A stretch of DNA of 40,622 nucleotides, from assembly GCF_014857925.1 (NCBI RefSeq), contig NZ_JACYVZ010000023.1, positions 1 to 40,622 on the forward strand, read 5' to 3'. Positions within the stretch are counted from its first letter, which is position 1. Every line of letters starts with the position of its first letter. Shown piece by piece: positions 26,247-34,824 of this stretch. Under the pieces are notes generated by a model. It ran no database searches and was not told the DNA's origin. It worked only from the letters and a program-made list of their open reading frames with translations. The translations under genes were made by a program, and so were the position numbers. Source of the DNA: Cysteiniphilum marinum (GTDB taxonomy: Bacteria > Pseudomonadota > Gammaproteobacteria > Francisellales > Francisellaceae).

Positions 26247-27029
26247 TTAATGAGAGAGTATGGAGTATTTTTTTGCATAGTCATATAGATCATAATTATC
26301 ATGAAAGTGAAATGTTTTCTTGAGCCTAAATAGGTAATTATCAATACTTCTTGGTGACATATTGAGTTTATTGGACAGTGTTTTCTTATCAGATATGCCT
26401 TGTCCAAGTAACTCAATAAAGCCAACTTCTTTGTCATTGAGATTATGCGTAATTTGTATGCGTTTTTTTGCTTCTTTATGAAACCAGTTGCTAGGTAGAA
26501 CAATGCTTTTGAAGCATTCAGGCAGTAGGCTAAAAGGCTCATAGAACTGACCGATGAGCTTTAGAGTGTCTTTTAATAGTGAGCGTAAGCGAATTTCCAA
26601 GTTGGTAAACTGCGTAAATAACTGAATCATTTTATGCGGGTTATCAAAGTAGATCACAAAGCGATGGAAGTTTAAATTATCGCTTATCCAATAACTGATA
26701 GCATAGCAGGTGCCGTAATCTGAGTGTTTGGGATTAAATAATTCTTGCCATGATGTAGCGTGTACAGCAATTTCAGCAAGTTGACAGAACTTAGGTAAGT
26801 AAGGAATAAGGTCATAGTTTAAATAAGGGTCTTGTATGCGGTAATTGCTATTGTTGTGAAAACGTGCAGCATATTTATGTTTAGTCAATGGTGCGCACCA
26901 AGTAAATGCTTCATTAACATTCGCATAGTCGATGCCACAGCACTCAAATACTTGACATAGTTCATTGATGATCTCATCCACGCCAAAATATTGGATATGT
27001 TCTAGGAATGCTTTTTTTTGAGATAACAT
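26247..27029 (-). CDS. LuxR-type transcriptional regulator
   Basis: A 260-residue protein with a C-terminal LuxR/GerE helix-turn-helix at about 194-250 (LNDKEVGFIELLGQGISDKK and TLSNKLNMSPRSIDNYLFRL). The N-terminal 190 residues contain several His/Trp/Tyr positions but no recognised sensor domain; layout resembles the regulator at 4344-5135. The start at 27029 is fixed by a strong GGAGGA six bases upstream; the longer frame to 27056 has none. It lies 17 bases after the small HTH gene and reads the same way, so the three minus-strand regulators form one unit. It ends 33 bases from the convergent protease-like gene. Confidence 0.8.
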   Translation of the reverse strand: MLSQKKAFLEHIQYFGVDEIINELCQVFECCGIDYANVNEAFTWCAPLTKHKYAARFHNNSNYRIQDPYLNYDLIPYLPKFCQLAEIAVHATSWQELFNPKHSDYGTCYAISYWISDNLNFHRFVIYFDNPHKMIQLFTQFTNLEIRLRSLLKDTLKLIGQFYEPFSLLPECFKSIVLPSNWFHKEAKKRIQITHNLNDKEVGFIELLGQGISDKKTLSNKLNMSPRSIDNYLFRLKKTFHFHDNYDLYDYAKKYSILSH

Positions 27030-27046
27030 GGTAGATCCTCCGTGAT

Positions 27047-27331
27047 TTATATCCATTGTTTGTATAAGGCATTTTGAGTCGTAATATGAGGTTGTTGGAT
27101 GATGTCAAGTAGAGAAACAGAGCATTCTCCTGACTGACCAGCATAAGACTTTATGTCTATTTCCAAGCGAGCACACCACTTTCTGACAGTGCTTGCTTTA
27201 TAGCCTGTCATATTGGCTATTTGCTCGAAATCATACTCCATATGTTTAAAATGATTTAATACCTGCTTAATAGGTGTATTGTATTTTTCTTCGATGTAGT
27301 GTTGAAAACTTTCTGCATATTGATTAGCCAT
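27047..27331 (-). CDS. small helix-turn-helix protein
   Basis: A 94-residue protein with a helix-turn-helix-like segment at about 33-58 (DFEQIANMTGYKASTVRKWC), preceded by a helical N-terminus and followed by a short flexible tail. No ligand domain is present, so it is probably a DNA-binding auxiliary regulator. It sits between two LuxR-type genes on the same strand, 24 bases after the upstream one. AGGGAT lies nine bases before the ATG. Family not identified. Confidence 0.65.
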   Translation of the reverse strand: MANQYAESFQHYIEEKYNTPIKQVLNHFKHMEYDFEQIANMTGYKASTVRKWCARLEIDIKSYAGQSGECSVSLLDIIQQPHITTQNALYKQWI

Positions 27332-27355
27332 GCTATATATCCCTATCCTAAATTT

Positions 27356-27970
27356 TTATTGCAAATTGGTTCCAAATTTTTCAGATAACAACTCAATGGT
27401 TAGTTTATTCAACCAATGACCAAGATCAAAATATCGTGATAAGGTAATGATGTCATAGATTTCAAATATAATATGTAAATCCTGAATAATGTTTCTGACG
27501 GTAGATTCTGCGCGATATATTCGCTTAGCAATCTCAAGATTGCTAAGACCTCGGCATTTGAGTGTTAGTACATAGAACTTAAGCAGTGATAATTTTGCAG
27601 GTTTAATATAATTATGAATGGTGAGATACTTACCATCCCAGCTAACAGGTGACTTTGATAATTTGAAGAAGAACCCTCGGATAATATAGGGAGCATGTTT
27701 AATAAAAGCACGCGTTGTAATGATCGGCTCAGGACCGGATTCATTAAAATAAAAAAGCTCGCGCTGGATTGAAGTGCCTTTGAGTAGAATAGATTCACGC
27801 TCACCAATACTATATTGTTTATGAAAAGGCTTAAGCTCACAAATATCAACTTCCATCTTGCCAACCACATCAGCGATATTTTTGCCAAGGTGCTTTAAAT
27901 AACCTTGATCTACACTGATAAGCTTCCCTTGATGATCTTTTTCAAAAAAACCAATATTATAATTATTCAT
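27356..27970 (-). CDS. PAS-LuxR type transcriptional regulator
   Basis: A 204-residue protein with an N-terminal PAS-like domain (about 5-110; NNYNIGFFEKDHQGKLISVD then GYLKHLGKNIADVVGKMEVD, a typical PAS start) and a C-terminal LuxR-type helix-turn-helix (about 128-180; CRGLSNLEIAKRIYRAESTV). It would sense a small molecule or redox/energy cue and bind DNA. It is divergent from the second Dot/Icm operon (dotE at 28341) across a 370-base region, making it the best candidate regulator of that operon. GGAGAA precedes the ATG. Confidence 0.8.
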   Translation of the reverse strand: MNNYNIGFFEKDHQGKLISVDQGYLKHLGKNIADVVGKMEVDICELKPFHKQYSIGERESILLKGTSIQRELFYFNESGPEPIITTRAFIKHAPYIIRGFFFKLSKSPVSWDGKYLTIHNYIKPAKLSLLKFYVLTLKCRGLSNLEIAKRIYRAESTVRNIIQDLHIIFEIYDIITLSRYFDLGHWLNKLTIELLSEKFGTNLQ

Positions 27971-28065
27971 TATTTACATTTCTCCTGCTGTAATAATATT
28001 TGAAATAATTCGACCCATGGCGTCTGAGTGGGTAATGTATCATAGTGTAACCATGATTTTCTATG

Positions 28066-28078
28066 GGGTAAATTACCC
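28066..28078. promoter_or_regulatory. short palindrome in the divergent regulator/dotE region
   Basis: GGGTAAATTACCC is a 13-base near-perfect palindrome about 95 bases upstream of the PAS-LuxR gene and 260 upstream of dotE. A partial repeat of one half (GGGTAATG) lies at 28029-28036. It could be an operator for the neighbouring regulators; nothing beyond symmetry and place supports this. The rest of the 27971-28340 region shows no gene. Confidence 0.3.
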
Positions 28079-28340
28079 GAAATTACGGTGCGATTTTTGT
28101 GCAAGATGGGTGTGTGCTGTTGGATAAATATTCACTTGTGAGCCATAAGTAACTCCAATAAGTAAGATTGGAAAATGATCTTTTGCATAATCGTGTAATA
28201 AACCGATGGTCTTAGGACAAACTGATGAACTCTTAAGTATGTTGTTTATTTCCGTCGGCATAATGGTCAAGAATACCCAGCATGTAAAAGACCTGCTCAT
28301 AAATAATGGTTGGGTGGTGTGGTTCGCTGAGGGTAATGTT

Positions 28341-28931
28341 ATGGTTGAATATATTCAGGAATTGCTAAGAACGTTTACCGGTGAAAAAGGTAATATCGAT
28401 TATACCGTTTTTCAGCTGATTGATTACGTTAGTATGATTATGGGATTTTGTTTGCTTTTTGCGGCACTAATACGCTTGAGCAAGCATGGTAAAACGCAGC
28501 AGATGTTTCGATATTACGCGCCATCGACCACTATTTTGATGTTTGTTGCTGGTGTCATGCTTTTGTCAATGTCAGGATTTATTGAGATGGTTAGCAACAC
28601 GCTCTTTAGTCATATTCAATTTACGCCAGAAGGTGCGGGTGAGTATGAATATCATCTAATAGATAGTGTTAGCGGCTATGCAGATCAGGTTGCGAAGCAT
28701 CAAGATCCTGCTCAAGCACAAAAGTATTTGATTTTTGCACTGCTTGGACTGATCGGCTTTATCTCGTTAATTCGCGGTATGTTTTTATTAATTAAGGTAT
28801 CCGAAGGTCAGCATGATGCCGGTGTTGGTCGTGTGCTATCGCATATGATTGCTGGAATTATTGGCATGAATGCCCCGATGTGTATGGCGATTATATCAAG
28901 GGTTTATGCGGATATTCCTCATATGGGATAG
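28341..28931 (+). CDS. dotE: DotE/IcmC, inner-membrane protein
   Basis: A 196-residue protein with about four membrane segments, including SMIMGFCLLFAALIRLSKHG and ILMFVAGVMLLSMSGF near the middle and two more near the C-terminus. IcmC is 194 residues with the same topology and precedes IcmD, as here. The start is placed at 28341 (GAGGG seven bases upstream); the frame stays open to 28206 but this would add 45 residues absent from the family and has no ribosome binding site. DotE is required for the machine but its role is unknown; it resembles DotP and probably shares ancestry. Confidence 0.8.
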   Translation: MVEYIQELLRTFTGEKGNIDYTVFQLIDYVSMIMGFCLLFAALIRLSKHGKTQQMFRYYAPSTTILMFVAGVMLLSMSGFIEMVSNTLFSHIQFTPEGAGEYEYHLIDSVSGYADQVAKHQDPAQAQKYLIFALLGLIGFISLIRGMFLLIKVSEGQHDAGVGRVLSHMIAGIIGMNAPMCMAIISRVYADIPHMG

Positions 28932-28977
28932 ACGATTAAAGAGAATATTACTAGAAAGCAATTAATAGGAGAAAGAC

Positions 28978-29430
28978 ATGAGTAGATTAAATCTAAATAA
29001 GACAGTTAAATGGCGTCTGCTAGGCAGGTTGCTATTGGGGGTTGGTATGATCTTTGCTGCGGTTAGTTTATCATTTGCCGCAGATGATAAGAACTTTTTA
29101 AAATGGGCGGTAGGGATTGTAGGTTTTTTTGATCAAATTAAGGCTTTTGTTCAAGTTGTGGCTACTGTGATTGGTATGTGGTTTGTCTATAGCGCTTTGC
29201 AGTTATTTAGAAAGCATCATACTACTCAGGGCGCGCAAGGTGAGCATGTTAAGCATGGCAGTGGGCATTTGTTGTTGGGTGTGTTTTTAATGTGCTTAGT
29301 CCCTGGTATCCAGATGCTACAAAACACGCTGGGCAAGGATCTTGGTGATGGAGTAAAGAATAAGTTTGTTGTTAATGAGAGTATTTTTTCGGGTAACACG
29401 CCGTCTCCTGATCCTAAGACTGATGATTAA
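28978..29430 (+). CDS. dotP: DotP/IcmD, inner-membrane protein
   Basis: A 150-residue protein with a signal-like hydrophobic segment (about 14-35, ending SFAA) and two more membrane segments (about 55-72 and 98-115). Length (132 in Legionella), topology and location right after dotE match IcmD. The RKHHTTQGAQGEHVKHGSGH loop between the segments corresponds to the conserved short polar loop of the family. AGGAGA lies seven bases before the ATG. Confidence 0.8.
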   Translation: MSRLNLNKTVKWRLLGRLLLGVGMIFAAVSLSFAADDKNFLKWAVGIVGFFDQIKAFVQVVATVIGMWFVYSALQLFRKHHTTQGAQGEHVKHGSGHLLLGVFLMCLVPGIQMLQNTLGKDLGDGVKNKFVVNESIFSGNTPSPDPKTDD

Positions 29431-29507
29431 TCCCAGTTAGGAATGAGTGAATAGGATATAACTTAGCAACTTAATAGACTAGAAATAGTCTGCTTAAAAG
29501 GTCATGT

Positions 29508-30020
29508 ATGAAAAATAATAAATATTTAATGCTCGCTTTGCCGTTATTCTTGTTGGTAGGCTGCAGTCATGTTAATAATGATGCCTTAACAAAGACGGAG
29601 TCGCAGCAAAAAGAATACATTAATAGCGTGATGTCAGTAGAATTAGTTAACTCATCAAAAGTAATACAAGCATCCTTAACTGAGTTAAACCGCTCTAATG
29701 CCATTCGCTTTGGCAGTGGTGAATTACCTTTTGCTAACATTAAAGATGCGAGTTTACAAAAGCGCGTGTCTGTTAGCTACTATGGTCCGATAGAAAATAT
29801 TTTGCAGCAAATAGCGCAAAAAACAGATTATAAGTTGCAAGTGTTTGGCAAGGTCCCACCATTTCCGGTTGTGGTGGTTGTTGGTAAGCTCAATGCGCCA
29901 GTTGAAGATACTGCAATTAATGTGTTACGTGATGTTGCGGTTCAGGCAGCTAAGAAGTTAACGATTAAGTTAAACACTAAGGCAAAAGTCATTAGTGTTA
30001 GGTATGCTGACGTATGGTAG
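29508..30020 (+). CDS. dotD: DotD, outer-membrane lipoprotein of the core complex
   Basis: A 170-residue lipoprotein (lipobox LVGC, Cys19) with a periplasmic secretin-N-like domain at about 75-165, including VSVSYYGPIENILQQIAQKT then DYKLQVFGKVPPFPVVVVVG. DotD with DotC delivers DotH to the outer membrane. Length matches Legionella DotD (163). AAAAGG precedes the ATG. It overlaps the next gene, dotC, by seven bases. Confidence 0.93.
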   Translation: MKNNKYLMLALPLFLLVGCSHVNNDALTKTESQQKEYINSVMSVELVNSSKVIQASLTELNRSNAIRFGSGELPFANIKDASLQKRVSVSYYGPIENILQQIAQKTDYKLQVFGKVPPFPVVVVVGKLNAPVEDTAINVLRDVAVQAAKKLTIKLNTKAKVISVRYADVW

Positions 30021-30796
30021 CACTCGATTTACATACGATTAATCATTTGGATTATAATACGGATTTAGTCAGGTATGACCCCAATCATTTGACGTTAAGA
30101 GAAAAAGCAGTCAAACAAGCTGCTTTGGAGCTTGGCGTGCAAACTGGCTTATACTTTGGTCAACAAGAAATCAATGAGAGACTTGATCAAATAAGGGCAA
30201 TGCTTTATCAGGTGTATAATTTCAATACATTGTTGTTAAGTCGCAATATTATGCCGCCTGTTATTGAAACAGGATATAACCAATCGAATGTTTCAGCTAA
30301 TGAACGTGAAGTGCAGTTAAATGGTCAAGTGTATAAAATTGTTAAACAAGCCTATTTTGTATCAAATGTCCCAACGTGGCGAGATTACCTCATTACTAAT
30401 GTTGTCAAACCAGATCCGCCTGATAAATCGATATTGCCTAAAAATGATGCGGAGAAAAAGATCTGGCAAGAGACAATACGTAAAGCATGGGAAACAGGGG
30501 TTGAACAGTCGGTTGAGATTTTTAAGCAAAACTTATACAGATTGAAGCGTGATTTTTCGGGAATGGTCATGTATTACGAGTTGCTTAATCGCAACATGGT
30601 AGTGTTGCCTTATGTCAAAGAGGCAAGTAAAGCTATTGTGAATAAGACAAACTATCTCGCGATTGACAATCGGAATTATCAATTGAGTGTTGAGCCACAG
30701 TTTCAAGGCAATAGCAAAAATTGGCGCGCTTTATTAAACGGGACGTTTCAATCATCAAAGCCAGTAAAGGATGATCATTCAGATGACAAGCATTGA
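30014..30796 (+). CDS. dotC: DotC, core-complex protein without a visible lipoprotein signal
   Basis: A 260-residue protein that matches Legionella DotC along most of its length: LREKAVKQAALELGVQTGL, FNTLLLSRNIMPPV, VKQAYFVSNVPTWRDYL, RLKRDFSGMVMYYELL. In other species DotC (about 303 residues) is an outer-membrane lipoprotein. Here the protein starts MVALDLHTINHL, directly at the conserved region, with no hydrophobic segment or lipobox. The frame has no usable start further upstream because it overlaps the end of dotD. Either the signal has been lost, or export depends on something not visible here. The start overlaps dotD by seven bases, so translation is coupled. Confidence 0.9.
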   Translation: MVALDLHTINHLDYNTDLVRYDPNHLTLREKAVKQAALELGVQTGLYFGQQEINERLDQIRAMLYQVYNFNTLLLSRNIMPPVIETGYNQSNVSANEREVQLNGQVYKIVKQAYFVSNVPTWRDYLITNVVKPDPPDKSILPKNDAEKKIWQETIRKAWETGVEQSVEIFKQNLYRLKRDFSGMVMYYELLNRNMVVLPYVKEASKAIVNKTNYLAIDNRNYQLSVEPQFQGNSKNWRALLNGTFQSSKPVKDDHSDDKH

Positions 30797-31910
30797 CAAT
30801 AATAGTAGGTATTTATTAGCAGGAGAGCCACCGTACTTCTTAAAATTACATTATGATGAACTTTTACTCAGAAGTGGGCAGTTGGGCTGTAGTGATTTGA
30901 CCTTCCAGACAAACTCGCCGGTGATGGCAGTGAAGCATGGCCAACATATAAAGGTGACGCAAAGAGCGCTGACTGCGAATGAAGTTGAGGATTTTGTGAA
31001 TATTATTTACGGTAGCAATGCAGTGGCAAAAGTGCTAAGTGGTCAAGATCTTGACTTTAGCTACAGTGTTATCGGTGACCATCATTACAAAGTACGCTTT
31101 AGAGTCAACGCAAGCTTAATATCACTGGAGTCACGCTTAGGGTTGCAGGTGTCTATGCGCCAACTGCCGAGCAAACCACCTACGCTTGACGCACTAAATT
31201 TACCTGAATCTATTAAAAGATTAAGTCATGTTGATCAGGGAATTGTTTTAGTGTGTGGCGCAACAGGCTCAGGTAAGTCAACACTTTTGGCATCGATGCT
31301 GATGGAGAGAGCTATGTATAATCATTGTGGTGAAAAAATCATTACCTTTGAAGCGCCTATTGAGTATCTGTTGCCATCATGTGATAAGACGCTCGTTGCA
31401 CAAACAGAAGTTCCACGTTGTTTGCCTAATTTTGCCTATGCGGTACGTAATGCATTAAGGCGCACGCCAACGACAATTATGGTGGGTGAGGCGCGTGATC
31501 GTGAAACTATTAGTGCAGTGATTGAAGCGGCATTGACTGGGCACAGTGTTTTTAGCACTTTACACAGTCAGTCGGTGGTGCAATCGGTTAATCGCTTGCT
31601 TATGCTATTTGATCAAGAACAGAAACAGCGTGTCTATTATGATTTTTTCTCAACGGTTCAGGCCATTATTTGGCAAAAGTTGATACCGACGATTGATGGC
31701 AAGCAAGTAGCCTTGCGTGAGTACATTATTATTGATGCCAACTTGAGAGCTCAATTACTATCACAGGAGATAACAATGCTATCGCAATTAATTAAGACAG
31801 CGATGACTGCTGCAAATACGACAGTAAAAGATCATATTGAAGAATTATTTAAAGACAACATCATTAGTCAGGAGACTTATGAGGCATGCCTAAAGCGAAC
31901 GTTATATTAG
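30783..31910 (+). CDS. dotB: DotB, PilT-like hexameric ATPase
   Basis: A 375-residue cytoplasmic ATPase of the PilT/VirB11 group. Walker A is at 159-167 (GATGSGKST), the Walker B region at 232-236 (IMVGE, Gly in place of Asp as usual in PilT-like proteins), and the His box TGHSVFSTLHS follows. Length equals Legionella DotB (377). DotB docks on DotO to energise secretion. I place the start at 30783 (AAAGG twelve bases upstream); the in-frame ATG at 30771 directly abuts that site and is less likely. It overlaps the end of dotC by 14 bases. Confidence 0.95.
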   Translation: MTSIDNNSRYLLAGEPPYFLKLHYDELLLRSGQLGCSDLTFQTNSPVMAVKHGQHIKVTQRALTANEVEDFVNIIYGSNAVAKVLSGQDLDFSYSVIGDHHYKVRFRVNASLISLESRLGLQVSMRQLPSKPPTLDALNLPESIKRLSHVDQGIVLVCGATGSGKSTLLASMLMERAMYNHCGEKIITFEAPIEYLLPSCDKTLVAQTEVPRCLPNFAYAVRNALRRTPTTIMVGEARDRETISAVIEAALTGHSVFSTLHSQSVVQSVNRLLMLFDQEQKQRVYYDFFSTVQAIIWQKLIPTIDGKQVALREYIIIDANLRAQLLSQEITMLSQLIKTAMTAANTTVKDHIEELFKDNIISQETYEACLKRTLY

Positions 31911-31930
31911 TAATGATTTAAGGAGTTAAA

Positions 31931-32188
31931 ATGTCTGAATATTATGCGCATTGGCGAGATTCTGGGCGCACACCAAAACTATTTATGATTGAAGCGCAAG
32001 CATTTTTCCCGATTGTGCTTACGCTGTTTCACTTTAGGACATGGACGGTATGCTTGAGTCTTGCAGCAGTTACTTTACTGTTTATCTTAAGTCGATATCA
32101 AATATCGCTGATGATATTTTTGTTAAATTTGCGGGAATGGATTTTGGGGCGAGAAAAACAAGTAGAGAAAATCGATTATTATGAGTAG
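31931..32188 (+). CDS. icmT: IcmT, small inner-membrane protein
   Basis: An 85-residue protein with the conserved IcmT start (YYAHWRDSGRTPKLFMIEAQ, then AFFPIVLTLFHFRTWT) and two hydrophobic stretches (about 24-35 and 38-56). Length matches Legionella (86). IcmT is needed for export and, in Legionella, for egress from host cells. AGGAG is six bases before the ATG. Its stop lies within the start of dotL (8-base overlap). Confidence 0.93.
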   Translation: MSEYYAHWRDSGRTPKLFMIEAQAFFPIVLTLFHFRTWTVCLSLAAVTLLFILSRYQISLMIFLLNLREWILGREKQVEKIDYYE

Positions 32189-34508
32189 AAATGGTGTGCG
32201 CGGGTTATCGCGAAAGCAAGAGGCAAGACCCAGCGATACGATACGTGATACACGTGGCTTAATATTCCAGCTGTATGATCTTGCTTCATCAAGGTTTGGG
32301 GCGATTTTGTTAATCGCCATCAGCATGATTGCATTGGTTGTTTTTCCGCTAGTGAGTGATCTGCTGTTTATATTTATCGTCATACTATTTTGGAATGCTT
32401 TTTGGCAAACACCAAGAATCCCTTTTCGTTTACCGCTGGGGGCGAAAGATCTTGATTTATCCGATAGCAATTTACAACAAAAAAAAATAGGCAAAGCCAA
32501 AGGTTTGTACTTCTTTGGTAATGAAATATCAACTAATCATGAATTGTGGTTCGCTGATGATGATATGCGCACACATGCGTTGATTTTAGGCTCAACAGGT
32601 TCAGGGAAAACACAAACATTATTATCTATTGCATTTAATGCATTATCACATGGCTCAGGCTTTATCTATGTTGATGGCAAGGGGGATAACTCACTATATG
32701 CACAGGTGTTCTCAATGGCAAAATTTATGGGGCGTGAAGATGATCTGTTAGTCGTTAACTATATGACCGGTGCTGAGGATATTATCGGCCCACAAAAAGA
32801 AAGCATTTCCAATACGCTTAATCCGTTTGCATTAGGCTCATCGAGTATGTTGTCACAGCTGATTGTGAGTATGATGTCATCGTCCAACTCAGGTGGTGGA
32901 GATGGTGATATGTGGAAAGGTCGTGCAATCTCGTTTGTCGAAGCATTGATGCGTTTGTTGGTGTATTTACGAGATAAAGGGTATTTGCTGCTTGAAGCAA
33001 ACACCATACGTCGTTATTTTATCTTGGATGTTGTTGAAGATTTATTGCACAATCAACAAGTGCTTGATCATAATAACCAAACGGTGATATTGCAAGAAGC
33101 ACTACCGGATGGAGTAACTGACCCTATGCATAACTATCTGGCAACTTTACCGGGATATCAGGCAAAAAATGTTGGCAAGCAATCGGATAAAACCTATGAA
33201 CAACATGGTTATATCACAATGCAGTTAACGAGAATTTTTGGCTCACTTGCCGATGTTTATGCACATATTATGCGTACCAATCTTGCCGATGTTGACTTTG
33301 CCGATGTGATTTTAAATCGTCGTATTCTTGTAGTGTTATTGCCCGCATTAGAGAAGTCACCCGATGAGTTATCCAACTTAGGTAAGTTGATTATTGCCTC
33401 GCTTAAAGCAATGTTAGCCGCGGGATTGGGAGCTAAGATTCAAGGTGATTATAAAGAAGTCATCGAGTCAAAACCTTCCAACTCCGATACGCCATTTTTG
33501 TGTATTTTAGATGAATATGGTTACTATGCGGTAGAGGGATTTGCCGTGGTGCCTGCGCAAGCACGATCATTAGGTTTCTCTGTGGTGTTTGCCGGACAAG
33601 ATATTCCAGCCTTTCAAAAAGCATCTAAAGAGGAAGCCGCTTCTATTTTCGCCAACACCAACATTAAGCTATGTATGAAACTGGAAGATCCAACAGAGAC
33701 TTGGGATTTCTTTAATAAAACAGCAGGAGAAGCCTATGTGTCAACAGTGCGTAGCTACAATATGGGTAATGATGGCAACAGTTTAGGTTATAAAGACAGT
33801 AAAGAAGCCGGTGTTGAAAAACGTGCGCGGGTTGATCTGATGGATTTAAAAGATCAGTTGCCAGGTGAGGCACATGTGTTCTTTAAATCAAGTATTATTC
33901 GCATGCGTTCATTTTATGCCGCACCTAAGAAAACGAAATTTATTGGTTTAAATCAACTCCTAAAGGTTGAGCCATTTAGTGTCAATTTCATTCAGTCGAT
34001 GAAAGCCGCAACAACAAATAACTTTGGCACCATAGAATCGATTAATTTAAGCTCTTCACTACTGCAGCAATCACCGGTAACACAAGTGTATAGAGATACG
34101 CAAACAATAGAAGGATGGATTGGCGCAGAAAACGCGGATGCTTCTCAAAATGTAGATAGCAATAAGCTTAACCAGTTAAATAACAACATCAAAAAACTAG
34201 ATGAATTATTAGAGAGTGCTCAACTAGATGACGGAGGTGTTTTGTTCTCTGAGATATCTTTGGAGGATAAGATGAACAGTCCATATTTTGATATCACTCA
34301 GACAGCTATGACTCAATACTTGGTTGATGCGTCTCGGTTGCTAGATTTGATGTATCGTTTTAACACGATTAAAGGCATGCCGCGTCAGCAAAATGAACAA
34401 CGTCAACAAGCGCGTATGGCGCACATGAAAAAACTATCAAATGCCTATCTTAAAACACTTGATGTTGATCGCATTAAACAGCTACTTACGAAAATGGAAA
34501 ACGATTAA
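32181..34508 (+). CDS. dotL: DotL/IcmO, type IV coupling protein
   Basis: A 775-residue VirD4/TraG-type ATPase that receives substrates for the channel. Two N-terminal membrane segments lie in about 41-74. Walker A is at 137-144 (GSTGSGKT) and Walker B at about 440-445 (CILDEY, Asp444/Glu445). The segment ARSLGFSVVFAGQDIPAFQK is typical of the family. The C-terminal extension (about 620-775) is helical and acidic; in Legionella this region binds DotN, IcmS and IcmW. Length matches Legionella DotL (783). It overlaps icmT by eight bases. Confidence 0.95.
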   Translation: MSRNGVRGLSRKQEARPSDTIRDTRGLIFQLYDLASSRFGAILLIAISMIALVVFPLVSDLLFIFIVILFWNAFWQTPRIPFRLPLGAKDLDLSDSNLQQKKIGKAKGLYFFGNEISTNHELWFADDDMRTHALILGSTGSGKTQTLLSIAFNALSHGSGFIYVDGKGDNSLYAQVFSMAKFMGREDDLLVVNYMTGAEDIIGPQKESISNTLNPFALGSSSMLSQLIVSMMSSSNSGGGDGDMWKGRAISFVEALMRLLVYLRDKGYLLLEANTIRRYFILDVVEDLLHNQQVLDHNNQTVILQEALPDGVTDPMHNYLATLPGYQAKNVGKQSDKTYEQHGYITMQLTRIFGSLADVYAHIMRTNLADVDFADVILNRRILVVLLPALEKSPDELSNLGKLIIASLKAMLAAGLGAKIQGDYKEVIESKPSNSDTPFLCILDEYGYYAVEGFAVVPAQARSLGFSVVFAGQDIPAFQKASKEEAASIFANTNIKLCMKLEDPTETWDFFNKTAGEAYVSTVRSYNMGNDGNSLGYKDSKEAGVEKRARVDLMDLKDQLPGEAHVFFKSSIIRMRSFYAAPKKTKFIGLNQLLKVEPFSVNFIQSMKAATTNNFGTIESINLSSSLLQQSPVTQVYRDTQTIEGWIGAENADASQNVDSNKLNQLNNNIKKLDELLESAQLDDGGVLFSEISLEDKMNSPYFDITQTAMTQYLVDASRLLDLMYRFNTIKGMPRQQNEQRQQARMAHMKKLSNAYLKTLDVDRIKQLLTKMEND

Positions 34509-34524
34509 ATATAGAGAGATAATC

Positions 34525-34824
34525 ATGCAATTAGAGAATATCTTACTCAGGCTGAGCCAACAGGCAGAAATGCGTTATATTGAAAACGATAAAGAAAAAA
34601 CATTTGATCAGCTTCAGCAACAAAAAAAATTAATTAATCATTTGATGGTGACAGCAGATAGTGCCTATAGCTATGTTTTTGATGAGAGTATTTTCAACAA
34701 CATCAATAATGATAGCTTTGACTTAGTCGAAGTGGCATTTATTTATGATGCACTAGTACAGTTTAGTGATGATAATGTCATTAACATTGATAGGCTATTT
34801 GCAGGAGATAACGATGGCCAATAA
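34525..34824 (+). CDS. icmS: IcmS-like chaperone of the coupling complex
   Basis: A 99-residue acidic soluble protein between dotL and dotM. Its N-terminal half (QQAEMRYIENDKEKTFDQLQ) aligns by eye with the Legionella IcmS N-terminus (ASMNAKFYLNDRFVSFDEVF), and the C-terminal half (DSFDLVEVAFIYDALVQF) with its ending (LRLLCMTDVVNELIQ). It is a little shorter than IcmS (114) and the match is weak, so this is a likely rather than certain call; LvgA-like or another small adaptor is the alternative. GAGAG lies upstream of the ATG. The gene overlaps dotM by 11 bases. Confidence 0.55.
   Translation: MQLENILLRLSQQAEMRYIENDKEKTFDQLQQQKKLINHLMVTADSAYSYVFDESIFNNINNDSFDLVEVAFIYDALVQFSDDNVINIDRLFAGDNDGQ

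Noticed and set aside
28206-28340. 45-codon upstream extension of dotE
   Set aside because: It lacks a ribosome binding site and would make the protein longer than the IcmC family; ATG 28341 with GAGGG fits better.
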